Shown one piece after another: positions 8,372 to 16,420 of a stretch of 64,000 bases of DNA (positions within the stretch are counted from its first letter, which is position 1; the number at the start of each line of letters is the position of its first letter). Made by a program: the position numbers and the translations under genes. The notes under the pieces were generated by a model. The model did not search any database. It was not told where the DNA came from and saw nothing but the letters and a program-made list of their open reading frames with translations. This DNA comes from JACPRL01 sp035573715 (lineage in GTDB: Bacteria > Acidobacteriota > Terriglobia > Acidiferrales > 2-02-FULL-67-57), in contig DATLZZ010000013.1 of NCBI GenBank assembly GCA_035573715.1, positions 8,410 through 72,409 on the forward strand, written 5' to 3'.

Positions 8372-9717
8372 AGACGCGCACAGCGGCGAACTGGCCTGGA
8401 GTTGTCCTGGCGACAACGTTGCTGGTGGCGTTGTCGCTGGCGGCGCAGCAGAGCGCGAAGCCCGCGGCGGCGAAGAAGCCGGCCGAGAAGAAGCCGACGG
8501 CGGAGCAAGAGGGGCAAGCCGCGCTGGCCTCGGCTCAACTGGCGCTCGATCAGAAGCAGTACGACGCGGCGATTTCCCTGCTGGAAAACTTTCTCGAGTC
8601 GCATCCGCAGCACGCCGAAGGGCTGTTCAACCTCGCCTATGCCTACACAATGACGGGCCGCACCGGTGAGGCGCTGGATACCTATCGGCAATCGCTGGAG
8701 GCCGACCCTAAGCTCTTCCCGGCACGCTTCAACCTCGGCATACTGCTGCTCAGGGAAGACAAGCCCGCCGAGGCTGCTGAAGAGCTGGTGCGAGCGACCG
8801 AGCTGGAGCCGGAGAACTACCGCGCTCACCTCTACGCCGCCATCGCACTCGAGCGCAGCGGCCGCAAAGAGGAAGCGCTGGCGCAGTACCGGCGCGCGGC
8901 GGAACTCGATCCGAAAGAAGTGGAGCCACGGCGGGCGGCGCTGGGACTGCTGTTGGAGAAGAACGACCTTACGGCGGCGCAGCCGCTTCTGGAAGAGCTA
9001 CTGGCGCTGGAGCCACAGGCGCCAGACCTGCTGCGGCTGCGCGCCGACATCCATCTGCGACAGGAGCGCCCCGAGCAGGCGCTGGCGGCGTACGAAGACT
9101 TCTTAAAGGTCAAACCGGATGACGCCGCGGCGCACCTGGCGCTGGGTCGCCTCTACCACGACCGGGGAAAGACGGACGACGCCTTGCGGCACTTCGAGGC
9201 CGCCGAGCGAGCGCCGGACGCGCCAGAGGAGTCCCGCGCCGCCCGGCGCGAGCGCGCGGCGCTGCTGGCGGAGATGGAGCGCTGGGCCGAGGTGTTGCCG
9301 GTGCTCGAGAAGGCGTCGGCTGCAGAGCCGAAGGACGCCGAGTTGCACGCGGCGCTGGGCTTCGCTCTACTCCAGTTGAAGCAGTACCCGCGGGCGGCGG
9401 CGGAATTGCAGGCGGCGCTGAGCCTCGATGCTCGCGACGTCAAGACCTACGACCACCTGGCTTCGGCGCTGTACCTGGCCGGCGACTACGGCGGCGCCAT
9501 CGGGGTGCTCGACCAGCGCGCCCGCCTGGCGGAAGAGACGCCGGGCACGCTCTTCCTGCGCGCGGTGTGCTACGACAAGCTGGCGCAGTGCGCGGCGGCG
9601 ATGGACTACTACCAGAGGTTTCTGGCCCTGAACCGCGACACCAACTCCGACGCCTACTTTGAGGCCACCGGGCGGATGCGGCTGCTGAAAAACACCTGCA
9701 AGCAGCGCCGCCGCTGA
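8368..9717 (+). CDS. Exported tetratricopeptide-repeat protein
   Basis: 449 residues beginning with a signal peptide (TTLLVALSLAAQQ) and a Lys/Ala-rich linker. From residue 50 there are about ten TPR units, with the typical A-L-G-Y-A-A-P pattern (for example FNLAYAYTMTGRTGEALDTY and HLALGRLYHDRGKTDDALRH). It likely acts as a periplasmic or envelope-anchored scaffold; the partner is unknown. Translationally coupled to uvrA through ATGA overlap, which may be incidental and does not by itself imply a repair role. Two cysteines near the C-terminus could pair. Confidence 0.8.
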   Translation: MKTRTAANWPGVVLATTLLVALSLAAQQSAKPAAAKKPAEKKPTAEQEGQAALASAQLALDQKQYDAAISLLENFLESHPQHAEGLFNLAYAYTMTGRTGEALDTYRQSLEADPKLFPARFNLGILLLREDKPAEAAEELVRATELEPENYRAHLYAAIALERSGRKEEALAQYRRAAELDPKEVEPRRAALGLLLEKNDLTAAQPLLEELLALEPQAPDLLRLRADIHLRQERPEQALAAYEDFLKVKPDDAAAHLALGRLYHDRGKTDDALRHFEAAERAPDAPEESRAARRERAALLAEMERWAEVLPVLEKASAAEPKDAELHAALGFALLQLKQYPRAAAELQAALSLDARDVKTYDHLASALYLAGDYGGAIGVLDQRARLAEETPGTLFLRAVCYDKLAQCAAAMDYYQRFLALNRDTNSDAYFEATGRMRLLKNTCKQRRR

Positions 9718-9730
9718 GTACAATGGAGTC

Positions 9731-10216
9731 ATGGCTGGGGGGAGACTTTTACTACGCTCATTCCTTTTCGTGCTTCTTGCGGCCAGCCTGGCGCCAGCTG
9801 ACGATCCCGGCAAGCTACGGCAACAACTCCAGCAGACGACCGACCCGGTGGAGCGCGCCAAACTGACCGCCAAGCTGGGCGACGCCATGCTGAAGCAGAT
9901 GGCCGTTGAGTACAAGGCCAAAGAGTACGAAGCGGGCGACCGGCTGCTCGGGGAGTACCTGGAGTCGGTGCGCGCGGCCTATCGGGGCTTGCGCGACTCG
10001 GGCCGCAATGCCCGCAAAAAACCCGCCGGGTTCAAAGATCTCGAGATTCACCTGCGCAAGAGCGCCCGGGTTCTGGAAGACTTGAGCAAGCTGGTGCCTT
10101 TCGAGGAACGCCAGCCGTTGCAGCAGGCAGTGGAGGAAGTCGCCGAGATTCGCACCGGATTGCTAGAGGCGCTGATGAGCGGCAGCAAGGACACAGCGCC
10201 GCGATCCGGCATCTAG
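9731..10216 (+). CDS. Small exported helical protein of unknown function
   Basis: 161 residues with a signal peptide (LLLRSFLFVLLAASLAPA) and a mature part that is almost all charged amphipathic helix. No recognised family. TACAAT at 9719 ends six bases before the ATG and GGAG lies between them, so the gene may have its own promoter inside the uvrA-TPR transcript. It is followed 16 bases later by another small exported protein of similar character, suggesting the two work together. Confidence 0.7.
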   Translation: MAGGRLLLRSFLFVLLAASLAPADDPGKLRQQLQQTTDPVERAKLTAKLGDAMLKQMAVEYKAKEYEAGDRLLGEYLESVRAAYRGLRDSGRNARKKPAGFKDLEIHLRKSARVLEDLSKLVPFEERQPLQQAVEEVAEIRTGLLEALMSGSKDTAPRSGI

Positions 10217-10232
10217 GCAAGAGGGGACTCCT

Positions 10233-10847
10233 ATGAAACTCAATCGTTTTGCGATTCTGCTCGCCCTGCTGGCTGCGCCGGCGCTGGCTGAACCGCAGCA
10301 GCCCGACTACCTCTCCAAAGAAGAAGTCGAACAGGCGCGGGAGATTCAGGAGCCGAACAAGCGCATCGAGCTGTTTCTGAAGTTTGCCGATACGCGGCTG
10401 GCAGCGTTCGAAAAGGCGCTGCAACCGACGCCTGGCGAAGAGCCGCCGCGTCCCTATCAGTTGAAAGACCTGCTCAACGATTTCATCCGCGCGGTGGACG
10501 ACACCACCGACAAAACCCAGCAGCCACTGGAGCGCGGAGGCGTCGAGCTGAAGAAGGGGCGGGACAAGATCAACGTCAAAGGCCGCGAATTCCTGGCCCG
10601 GTTGCAGGCCATCCAGAATACAGAGGCGGGCGCGAGCGAGGACCTGCGCTTCGACCTCGAAGACGCGGTGGACGCGGTCAACGAGCTTCTGGCGCTGGCG
10701 AAGAACATCCCCGACGGCCTGATTCCCGTCAAAACGCTGCCGGCGATGGAGCTGGGAACGGAAAAAGAGGAGGCCGCGCCGGCGGGCAAGCCCACGCTCA
10801 AGCGTCGCACCGACAAGCCCGAGGACAAGCCGAAGCCCAAGCCCTAA
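10233..10847 (+). CDS. Exported protein of unknown function with Lys/Pro tail
   Basis: 204 residues; signal peptide KLNRFAILLALLAAPALA cleaved before EPQQ. The mature part is helical and acidic (residues 30-160), then a low-complexity Lys/Pro tail (KPTLKRRTDKPEDKPKPKP). GAGGGGA upstream supports this ATG. Probably the last gene of the uvrA-led co-oriented group; it faces a convergent lipoprotein gene five bases away. No family recognised. Confidence 0.7.
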   Translation: MKLNRFAILLALLAAPALAEPQQPDYLSKEEVEQAREIQEPNKRIELFLKFADTRLAAFEKALQPTPGEEPPRPYQLKDLLNDFIRAVDDTTDKTQQPLERGGVELKKGRDKINVKGREFLARLQAIQNTEAGASEDLRFDLEDAVDAVNELLALAKNIPDGLIPVKTLPAMELGTEKEEAAPAGKPTLKRRTDKPEDKPKPKP

Positions 10848-10852
10848 CAGTC

Positions 10853-11395
10853 CTACCTATCCGTCAACGGAACTTCGGTGCCGTCGCCCAGCCTGAGCGC
10901 CTTGGGCTGGCGGTCGCGCGGCATGGTGTAGACGATTCGTTCGATCTGCATATCCAGCGTGACCCATCCAGGTTTATCCGTCGGCTTCGTAGCCGCCGTC
11001 ATGGCGGCCCACAAAGGAGAACCATGCTCGTCGCCGGAGGCATCCAGCAGCGACGACTTTTTTACGTCGTGCCGAGCCATGGCGTTGAAGTCCGGTGTCG
11101 CCGAAGGCACGGGCTCCTCGCTCGTGGTCGGCTTGGGTCCAATGTGCAGAATCCACAGTTGATGCCCGGGCTTGGCCCGCAGACGCTTCTCCATGCCTTT
11201 CTCGCTCCAGGAGTCGGCGGTTTCAATCTTGGTGACGGTCCCCCAGGGAGTAACGCCCACTTCGACCTTCTTCTCCTGTGGCGGTGGTGGGGCTGGGGCC
11301 GGAGCGGAAGGCTCGGAGGAGCAGCCGCCGGTGGCGAGGATTCCGCAGAGCAGAAACAGAGCCGTGGGCAGGCGATGGCGCGTCACCTTTGTCAC
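10853..11395 (-). CDS. Putative lipoprotein of unknown function
   Basis: 180 residues. The signal ends in the lipobox-like ILATGGC, so Cys25 is the likely lipidated residue; it is followed by a Ser/Ala/Pro-rich linker (PAPAPPPPQ). The remainder looks like a small beta-rich domain with no catalytic motif that I recognise. Convergent with the preceding exported protein and divergent from uvrC, about 90 bases apart. A Pro-rich linker after the lipidated Cys suggests a domain held away from the membrane. Confidence 0.7.
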   Translation of the reverse strand: MTKVTRHRLPTALFLLCGILATGGCSSEPSAPAPAPPPPQEKKVEVGVTPWGTVTKIETADSWSEKGMEKRLRAKPGHQLWILHIGPKPTTSEEPVPSATPDFNAMARHDVKKSSLLDASGDEHGSPLWAAMTAATKPTDKPGWVTLDMQIERIVYTMPRDRQPKALRLGDGTEVPLTDR

Positions 11396-11483
11396 CTCTC
11401 CGCCTAAGATGGAATGCGCGGATGATAGTGCGGGCGGCGGCGGGAGTCAACGCCGAAGTCGCGGTGCTAAGATAGTTGAAGCG

Positions 11484-13304
11484 ATGGAACTGGAAGAGAA
11501 AGTCAACCAACTGCCGGCGGAGGCCGGGGTGTACCTGTTCAAGGACGCGCTGGGGAAGATTATCTACGTCGGCAAGGCGAAGTCGCTGCGCTCGCGGGTG
11601 CGGTCGTACTTCGCCGAGGGCAAGTGGCTGGACGCCAAGACCGGGTCGCTGATGCGGGAGGCGGCCGACGTCGAGACCATCGTCGTCGACAATGACAAAG
11701 AAGCGCTGGCGCTGGAAAACAACCTCATCAAGCAGTACAAGCCGCGGTTCAATGTGCTGTTGCGGGACGACAAGACGTACCCGTATGTGAAGTTCACCGC
11801 CGGAGAAAAGTATCCGCGCGTGTACGTGACGCGGCGGCTGCAGAAAGACGGCTCGGAGTACTTCGGGCCGTACTTTCCCGGGCGGCTGGCCTACCGCATC
11901 GTCGAACTGATTCATCGCACCTTCAAGGTGCCGTCGTGCACGGTGGATTTGACGCGACACCACCCGCGCCCGTGCCTGCAGTACTACATTAAGCGCTGCC
12001 ACGGGCCGTGCGTCGCCGGGTTGACAACTGACGAGCGCTACGCCGAAGCGGCGCGGCACACGCGGCTGTTTCTCGCCGGCAAGCACGGCGATCTGCTGGC
12101 GGAGCTGAACGAAAAGATGGAAGCGGCGTCGGAGCAGGAGCGTTACGAAGAGGCGGCGGTCTATCGCGACCTGGCGCGCACGGTCGAAGAGGTGCAGGAG
12201 AAGCAGAAGCTGGCCGCGGCGGCGGGCGATGACACCGACATCGTCGGCTATCACTACGAGGCGCCGCTGCTGGCGGTGAATGTTTTTCACGTGCGCGGCG
12301 GGCGCGTGGTTGATAGGCGGGAGTTTTTCTGGGAGGACCGGGAGGAGTTCGAGGCCGGGGAGTTTCTGGGGGCGCTGCTGAAACAGCTTTACCTGGATGC
12401 GGGCTACATCCCGCGCTTCGTGCATCTGCCGGTCGATTTCGAAGACCGCGCGGTGCTGGAGGAGATTCTCAGCGAGCGCAAGAGGCGGCGGGTAGAGATT
12501 CTGGTTCCGCAGCGGGGGGCGAAGCGGGCGCTGCTGGAGTTGGTGATGAAGAACGCGGCGCACGGCTTCGAGCAGCGCTTCCGGGCGCTGAAGCCATCCT
12601 CGACGGCGATTGTCGAGGCGCTGGAACAGGCGCTGGGGTTGCAGCAGCCGCCGCGGCGCATCGAGAGCTTCGACGTCTCGCACCTGCAGGGCGCGGAAAC
12701 GGTGGCCTCGATGGTGGTGTGGGAGAACGGGCGGATGAAGAAGTCAGACTACCGCAAGTTCATCATCCGGACGGCGCGGCCCAACGACGACTTCGCAGCG
12801 CTGAAGGAAGCGGTGGGGCGGCGTTACCGGCGGTTGCAGGAAGAAAAGAAGGCGCTGCCGGACTTGATTCTGATTGACGGCGGGCTGGGGCAACTGCACG
12901 CGGCGGCGGAGGCGCTGGAGGAACTCGAAATCATCAATCAGCCGCTGGCAGCGATCGCGAAGAAAGAAGAAATCATCTACGTCTTCGGGCAGGAGTCGGA
13001 GCCAGTGGTGCTCGACCGCCACTCGCCGGTGCTGCACCTGGTGCAGCAGGTGCGCGACGAAACGCATCGCTTCGCCGTGACGTTTCACCGGCAGCGGCGG
13101 GCGGCGCGCGACCTGCACTCGGAGCTGGAGCAAATCCCCGGCGTGGGCGCGAAAACAGCGAAGAAACTTCTGCGCGCGTTCGGCAGCCTCGACCGCATCC
13201 GGACCCTGAGCGCTGAGGAACTGGCGCAGGCCGTGCCGCGAACGCTGGCGGCGCGCATCGCGGAGCATTTGCGCGCCGTGGCCTCAAGCGCGGATTCCTT
13301 GTAA
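11484..13304 (+). CDS. uvrC: Excinuclease ABC subunit C
   Basis: Makes both incisions in nucleotide excision repair. From the ATG at 11484 it has 606 residues, the normal length. An in-frame extension back to 11172 is rejected because it overlaps the divergent lipoprotein gene. N-terminal GIY-YIG nuclease: GVYLFKDALGKIIYVGKAKS with the catalytic Arg region after it. UVR motif around residues 200-235 (LNEKMEAASEQERYEEAAVY). RNase H-like second nuclease with FDVSHLQGAETVASMVVW and LILIDGGLGQL. Helix-hairpin-helix pair at the C-terminus (IPGVGAKTAKKLLRAFGS). A -10-like TAAGAT lies ten bases before the ATG with no Shine-Dalgarno, so initiation may be leaderless. Confidence 0.97.
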   Translation: MELEEKVNQLPAEAGVYLFKDALGKIIYVGKAKSLRSRVRSYFAEGKWLDAKTGSLMREAADVETIVVDNDKEALALENNLIKQYKPRFNVLLRDDKTYPYVKFTAGEKYPRVYVTRRLQKDGSEYFGPYFPGRLAYRIVELIHRTFKVPSCTVDLTRHHPRPCLQYYIKRCHGPCVAGLTTDERYAEAARHTRLFLAGKHGDLLAELNEKMEAASEQERYEEAAVYRDLARTVEEVQEKQKLAAAAGDDTDIVGYHYEAPLLAVNVFHVRGGRVVDRREFFWEDREEFEAGEFLGALLKQLYLDAGYIPRFVHLPVDFEDRAVLEEILSERKRRRVEILVPQRGAKRALLELVMKNAAHGFEQRFRALKPSSTAIVEALEQALGLQQPPRRIESFDVSHLQGAETVASMVVWENGRMKKSDYRKFIIRTARPNDDFAALKEAVGRRYRRLQEEKKALPDLILIDGGLGQLHAAAEALEELEIINQPLAAIAKKEEIIYVFGQESEPVVLDRHSPVLHLVQQVRDETHRFAVTFHRQRRAARDLHSELEQIPGVGAKTAKKLLRAFGSLDRIRTLSAEELAQAVPRTLAARIAEHLRAVASSADSL

Positions 13305-13327
13305 ACGGAAGGGACAAATGCTAAGCT
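13299..13327 (+). promoter_or_regulatory. Promoter overlapping the uvrC stop
   Basis: TTGTAA at 13299, a 17-base spacer and TAAGCT at 13322. It overlaps the last codons of uvrC and would drive the YtxH-like and DUF948-like genes. A clear GGGGAGG precedes the next start. Confidence 0.5.
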
Positions 13328-13350
13328 GGCGCTGATTGGGGAGGTGAGCT

Positions 13351-13641
13351 ATGGCGGAAGACGGAGGAGCGAAGTTCGGGTACTTTCTGGCGGGGCTGGG
13401 CGTGGGCGCTATTCTGGCGCTGCTGTTTGCGCCCCGCTCGGGAGAGGAAACCCGCGAGTTCCTGCGGGAGCGGTACGAGGACGCGCGGGACACGACCAAG
13501 CGCAAGGCCCGCGAGCTGCGCGAACGCACCGAGGAGCTGGTTGAGAAGGGAAAAGATTTCGTCGAGCGGCAGCGCGAAGGCTTGGAGGCGGCCGTCGACG
13601 CCGGCAAGCAGGCCTACCGCGACGAAAAGCGCAGGATGTAA
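13351..13641 (+). CDS. YtxH-like small membrane protein
   Basis: 96 residues. One hydrophobic segment with glycine spacing (FGYFLAGLGVGAILALLFAP, residues 9-28), then the typical RSGEETRE junction and a long charged coiled-coil helix to the C-terminus. This is the YtxH/gas-vesicle-protein-like layout seen in envelope-stress proteins of many phyla; the exact role is unknown. GGGGAGG six bases upstream fixes the ATG. It is followed after 18 bases by the DUF948-like gene, a pairing common in bacteria. Confidence 0.8.
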   Translation: MAEDGGAKFGYFLAGLGVGAILALLFAPRSGEETREFLRERYEDARDTTKRKARELRERTEELVEKGKDFVERQREGLEAAVDAGKQAYRDEKRRM

Positions 13642-13659
13642 AGCGGCGAAGGAAGTAGG

Positions 13660-14163
13660 GTGGAAGTTTATCTCACCATCTTCATCGGGCTGACGACCGT
13701 GGCGCTGGTGGCGCAGGCCACGGCGCTGGTGCTGGCCTATCTGCGGCTGGCGAAGCTGGACGAGGAGACCAAAGCCACCCGGCAGCAGTTGCGAGAGCAG
13801 CTGGGGCCCATCCTGCGCAACGTCGAAGACACTTCCATCACCGTGCGGGAAAACAGCCGGGTGATCTTCGACGACCTGAGCGCCATGAGCTACACGGCGC
13901 GCAAGCAGATGGACAAGTTCGACCGCATCTCGGACGAACTGGCCGACCGGCTGCGGCTGCAGATCATCCGGGTGGACGAGCTGCTGACGGTGACGCTCGA
14001 CAACCTCGAGCATGCCGGCACGGCGGTGCGCCAGAACGTCATCGGGCCGGTGAAGGAAGCCGCTGCTGTCATCCAGGGCGTCAAGGCGGCGATCGACTTC
14101 ATTAACACACGCCGCAAGGAGCGGCGGCCCGCTGGCCGCAGCGAAGAAGACCTGTTCATCTAA
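13660..14163 (+). CDS. DUF948-like membrane-anchored coiled-coil protein
   Basis: 167 residues with a GTG start. N-terminal transmembrane helix (residues 4-27), then a long amphipathic helical region resembling the DUF948/methyl-accepting-like stalk without a signalling tip. The C-terminus is basic (RRKERRPAGRSEEDLFI). It probably works with the preceding YtxH-like protein at the inner membrane. Function not established. Confidence 0.7.
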   Translation: MEVYLTIFIGLTTVALVAQATALVLAYLRLAKLDEETKATRQQLREQLGPILRNVEDTSITVRENSRVIFDDLSAMSYTARKQMDKFDRISDELADRLRLQIIRVDELLTVTLDNLEHAGTAVRQNVIGPVKEAAAVIQGVKAAIDFINTRRKERRPAGRSEEDLFI

Positions 14164-14187
14164 CCAGACCGATTCCAGGAGTTCGAA

Positions 14188-14212
14188 GGGCTGCCCCTGT
14201 GGCAGCCCTTTT
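14188..14212 (+). terminator. Rho-independent terminator after the DUF948-like gene
   Basis: GGGCTGCC and GGCAGCCC form a perfect eight-base stem around a five-base loop, followed by TTTT. It sits 25 bases after the stop. A possible GTG start at 14199 for the next gene falls inside this hairpin, which is why the ATG at 14217 is preferred. Confidence 0.85.
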
Positions 14213-14216
14213 GTGT

Positions 14217-14912
14217 ATGAAGCAAAGGTCGGAAGCGGCGCTGGTCATCTTTGCGCGGCACCCGTCTGGGCGGGTGAAGACGAGACTCATCCCGACGCTG
14301 GGCGTTGAAGGCGCGCGAGCGTTGCACATTGCGTGCCTGCAAGCTACGGCGAAGCTGGTTACCTCACTGCCCGCAGCGGTGGAAGAGTGGCTGCTGCTGA
14401 CTTCGGCGACGCAGGGCCACGCGAGGCGCGCGGCGCGGCGATTGGGGCTGCCGCGGCGGCTGCGGGTCGGAGTGCAAGGCCGTGGAGACTTGGGCGCGCG
14501 GCTGCGGCGGGCGTTTGGGCGATTGTGGGCGGAAGGCTTCGGGCGCGTCGTCGTGATTGGCTCCGATAGTCCGGCGCTGCCGCGGAGGAGGCTTCTTCAA
14601 GCGCTAAGGGCACTGGGTCGCGCGGATGCAGTGCTGGGGCCGGCGCAAGACGGGGGCTACTACCTCATCGGGCTGCGTGCTACGGCCGCGCGCGACAAGA
14701 AATTGCTTCAAGGAGTGGATTGGGGGACGGAGCACGCGTTTCGTGAGACGTTGAGCGAGCTGCACCGCGCGGGTCTGCGCGTGCAGTTGTTGCCACTGGA
14801 GTTCGATGTGGATCGGCCGAAGGATTTGCGTCGCCTGAAGAGACTGGTGCGGCGGAGTCGTAGCCCGCGGCTGGGGCCGCTGCGGCGGCTATTCCGACAG
14901 GTTCTTGGGTGA
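14217..14912 (+). CDS. TIGR04282/DUF2064-type glycosyltransferase
   Basis: 231 residues from the ATG at 14217. GT-A-like nucleotidyl-sugar transferase fold: LVIFARHPSGRVKTRL at the N-terminus, VVIGSDSPALPRR with the DxD-like acidic pair in the middle, and DAVLGPAQDGGYYLIGL. This family is annotated as arsenosugar-biosynthesis glycosyltransferase, but most members are uncharacterised. No arsenic-methylation genes adjoin it. The 3' end overlaps the convergent SYLF gene by 24 bases. The acceptor cannot be told from sequence. Confidence 0.8.
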   Translation: MKQRSEAALVIFARHPSGRVKTRLIPTLGVEGARALHIACLQATAKLVTSLPAAVEEWLLLTSATQGHARRAARRLGLPRRLRVGVQGRGDLGARLRRAFGRLWAEGFGRVVVIGSDSPALPRRRLLQALRALGRADAVLGPAQDGGYYLIGLRATAARDKKLLQGVDWGTEHAFRETLSELHRAGLRVQLLPLEFDVDRPKDLRRLKRLVRRSRSPRLGPLRRLFRQVLG

Positions 14913-15581
14913 GTGGCGGTTGAGAAACGAAACCAGTTCCTTGGCGTCGTCGGGGACAGCGACCTTGCCTTCGCGCAGGATGCGTTTGGCGCTCAGCGGG
15001 CGGCCGTAAAGGGCTTCGTTGGCATCCTTGTCCTGGCGGAGGCTCGAGCCTTCGAGCGACACGCCGGCGAACAACCCGCGGGCGCGCGAGTAGGTGAGAA
15101 TCTCCGCGCGCAAATAGAGGTCGGTGGCAGCTTCAGCGGTGCGGCCTTTGGGACCGGCGGCGACGGAGGCATCGGCGCCGAGCCGCGCTTTGCTCCGCAG
15201 AAGCGATTTCACGCCGTTGGGGTTCATCACCAGGAAGACAAAATCGGTCGCCTGACCGCCAATCTGGAAACCGACGCTGCCCCCTTCGAGGCGATACATG
15301 GCGGGCGGGCCCCAGGGGCCCTTGAAATCCTCGCCGGAGCGGCAGACAAAAACGCCGCGGCCGTAGCTTCCGCCGACAATGAAGGCGCCCTTGAGGGCGG
15401 ACGGGATCACGCCGACACACTCGGCCTTGTCGAGCAGATCCTGAGGGATGTTCTCCGGCACGTTCATGATTTCTTCCAGCACCTGGGTGGCGGCCTGGAG
15501 TCGCCCGGCTTCCTTGTCCTGCGCCGGCGCCAGCGGCGCCAGCGCCAGGATCAGCGTTACGATTGCGGCAGAGCGTCGCAT
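14889..15581 (-). CDS. Exported SYLF-domain (Ysc84-like) protein, copy 1
   Basis: 230 residues, signal peptide ending LAPLAPAQ. The rest is one SYLF (lipid-binding, DUF500-type) domain with the family hallmarks ECVGVIPS, GRGVFVCR, GPWGPPAMY, GGSVGFQIGGQATDFVFLVM and LGADASVAAGPKGR. SYLF domains bind phosphoinositides in eukaryotes; the bacterial periplasmic role is unknown. AAGGAGG precedes the ATG. It shares most of its core with the next upstream gene, so the pair is a tandem duplication. Confidence 0.88.
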   Translation of the reverse strand: MRRSAAIVTLILALAPLAPAQDKEAGRLQAATQVLEEIMNVPENIPQDLLDKAECVGVIPSALKGAFIVGGSYGRGVFVCRSGEDFKGPWGPPAMYRLEGGSVGFQIGGQATDFVFLVMNPNGVKSLLRSKARLGADASVAAGPKGRTAEAATDLYLRAEILTYSRARGLFAGVSLEGSSLRQDKDANEALYGRPLSAKRILREGKVAVPDDAKELVSFLNRHSPKNLSE

Positions 15582-15666
15582 CCGTGTTCCTCCTTCACGT
15601 CAGATTGGAACCGAATCCCGCGCGGCTGGTTGCTTGGCGGGGTAAAAGAGAGGTAGCTCATCCGGG

Positions 15667-16365
15667 CTACTTGTCCGACTTGTTGGTCGGGCTCTTGGTG
15701 TTGAGGAGGTCGACCAGGGCCTTGCCCGCCGGCGGCACTGCCACCGCCGACTCAAAAAGAATCTCTTTGGCTTCTATCTTCCTGCCGTAAATCTTCTTAT
15801 TGGCGTCGGCGTCCTGGCTGAGCGGCGAGCCTTCCAGCGACACGCCGGCGAAGGCCCCGCGGGTGCGGGAGTAGGTGAGAATCTCGGCGTGCATCTGGGC
15901 ATCAGTGGCGGCTTCGGCGGTGCGGCCCTTGGGGCCGCCGGCAACCGAGGCGTCGGCGCCGAGAGTGAACTTGCTTTGCAGGAGTTTCTTTGCGCCGGCC
16001 GGGTTCATGATCAGCAGGACGAAGTCGGTGGCTTCGCCGCCAATCTGGAAGCCGACCGAGGGACCGAAGGTAAGCTCATACATGGCGGGCGGGCCCCAGG
16101 GGCCGTCCATTTTCTCCCCGGTGCGGCAGACGGCGGCGCCGCGGCCGCCGCGGAAGCCGACGATGAAGGCGCCCTTCTTGACCGAGGGGAGAACGACGAT
16201 GCACTCGGCTTTGTCGAGCAGGTCCTGCGGAATGTCGTCAGGGACGTTGAGGATTTCCGTCATGACGGTGGCGCAGTTTTCCAGCCGCTCTTCTTCCTTG
16301 CTCTTGGCGTAAACAACGGTGGCGAGAATCAGGATTACGGAGAGCAGTGCGATAGGACGACGCAT
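15667..16365 (-). CDS. Exported SYLF-domain (Ysc84-like) protein, copy 2
   Basis: 232 residues with a signal peptide (LLSVILILATVVYA). Contains ECIVVLPS, GRGAAVCR, GPWGPPAMY, SVGFQIGGEATDFVLLIM and LGADASVAGGPKGRTAEAAT, closely matching copy 1. Its C-terminal tail differs and ends Lys/Ser-rich. Transcribed first from a strong promoter just upstream, with copy 1 86 bases downstream on the same strand. GGAGGAG lies before the ATG. Confidence 0.88.
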   Translation of the reverse strand: MRRPIALLSVILILATVVYAKSKEEERLENCATVMTEILNVPDDIPQDLLDKAECIVVLPSVKKGAFIVGFRGGRGAAVCRTGEKMDGPWGPPAMYELTFGPSVGFQIGGEATDFVLLIMNPAGAKKLLQSKFTLGADASVAGGPKGRTAEAATDAQMHAEILTYSRTRGAFAGVSLEGSPLSQDADANKKIYGRKIEAKEILFESAVAVPPAGKALVDLLNTKSPTNKSDK

Positions 16366-16391
16366 ATTTGACTCCTCCTGCCTACCAGCTC

Positions 16392-16420
16392 AGACTACGT
16401 TCGAGTGCAGCGGTTGTCAA
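16392..16420 (-). promoter_or_regulatory. Strong sigma70-type promoter for the SYLF pair
   Basis: On the minus strand TTGACA (16415-16420) and TAGTCT (16392-16397) are separated by 17 bases. The -35 overlaps the stop codon of mnmA, so the SYLF genes can be expressed independently of the upstream sulfur-transfer genes. Confidence 0.75.

Noticed and set aside
11172..11483. An N-terminal extension of uvrC
   Set aside because: It overlaps the divergent lipoprotein gene and is absent from the family; the GIY-YIG domain begins right after the chosen ATG.
14199..14216. GTG at 14199 as start of the glycosyltransferase
   Set aside because: It lies inside the terminator hairpin of the preceding gene; the ATG at 14217 begins the fold.
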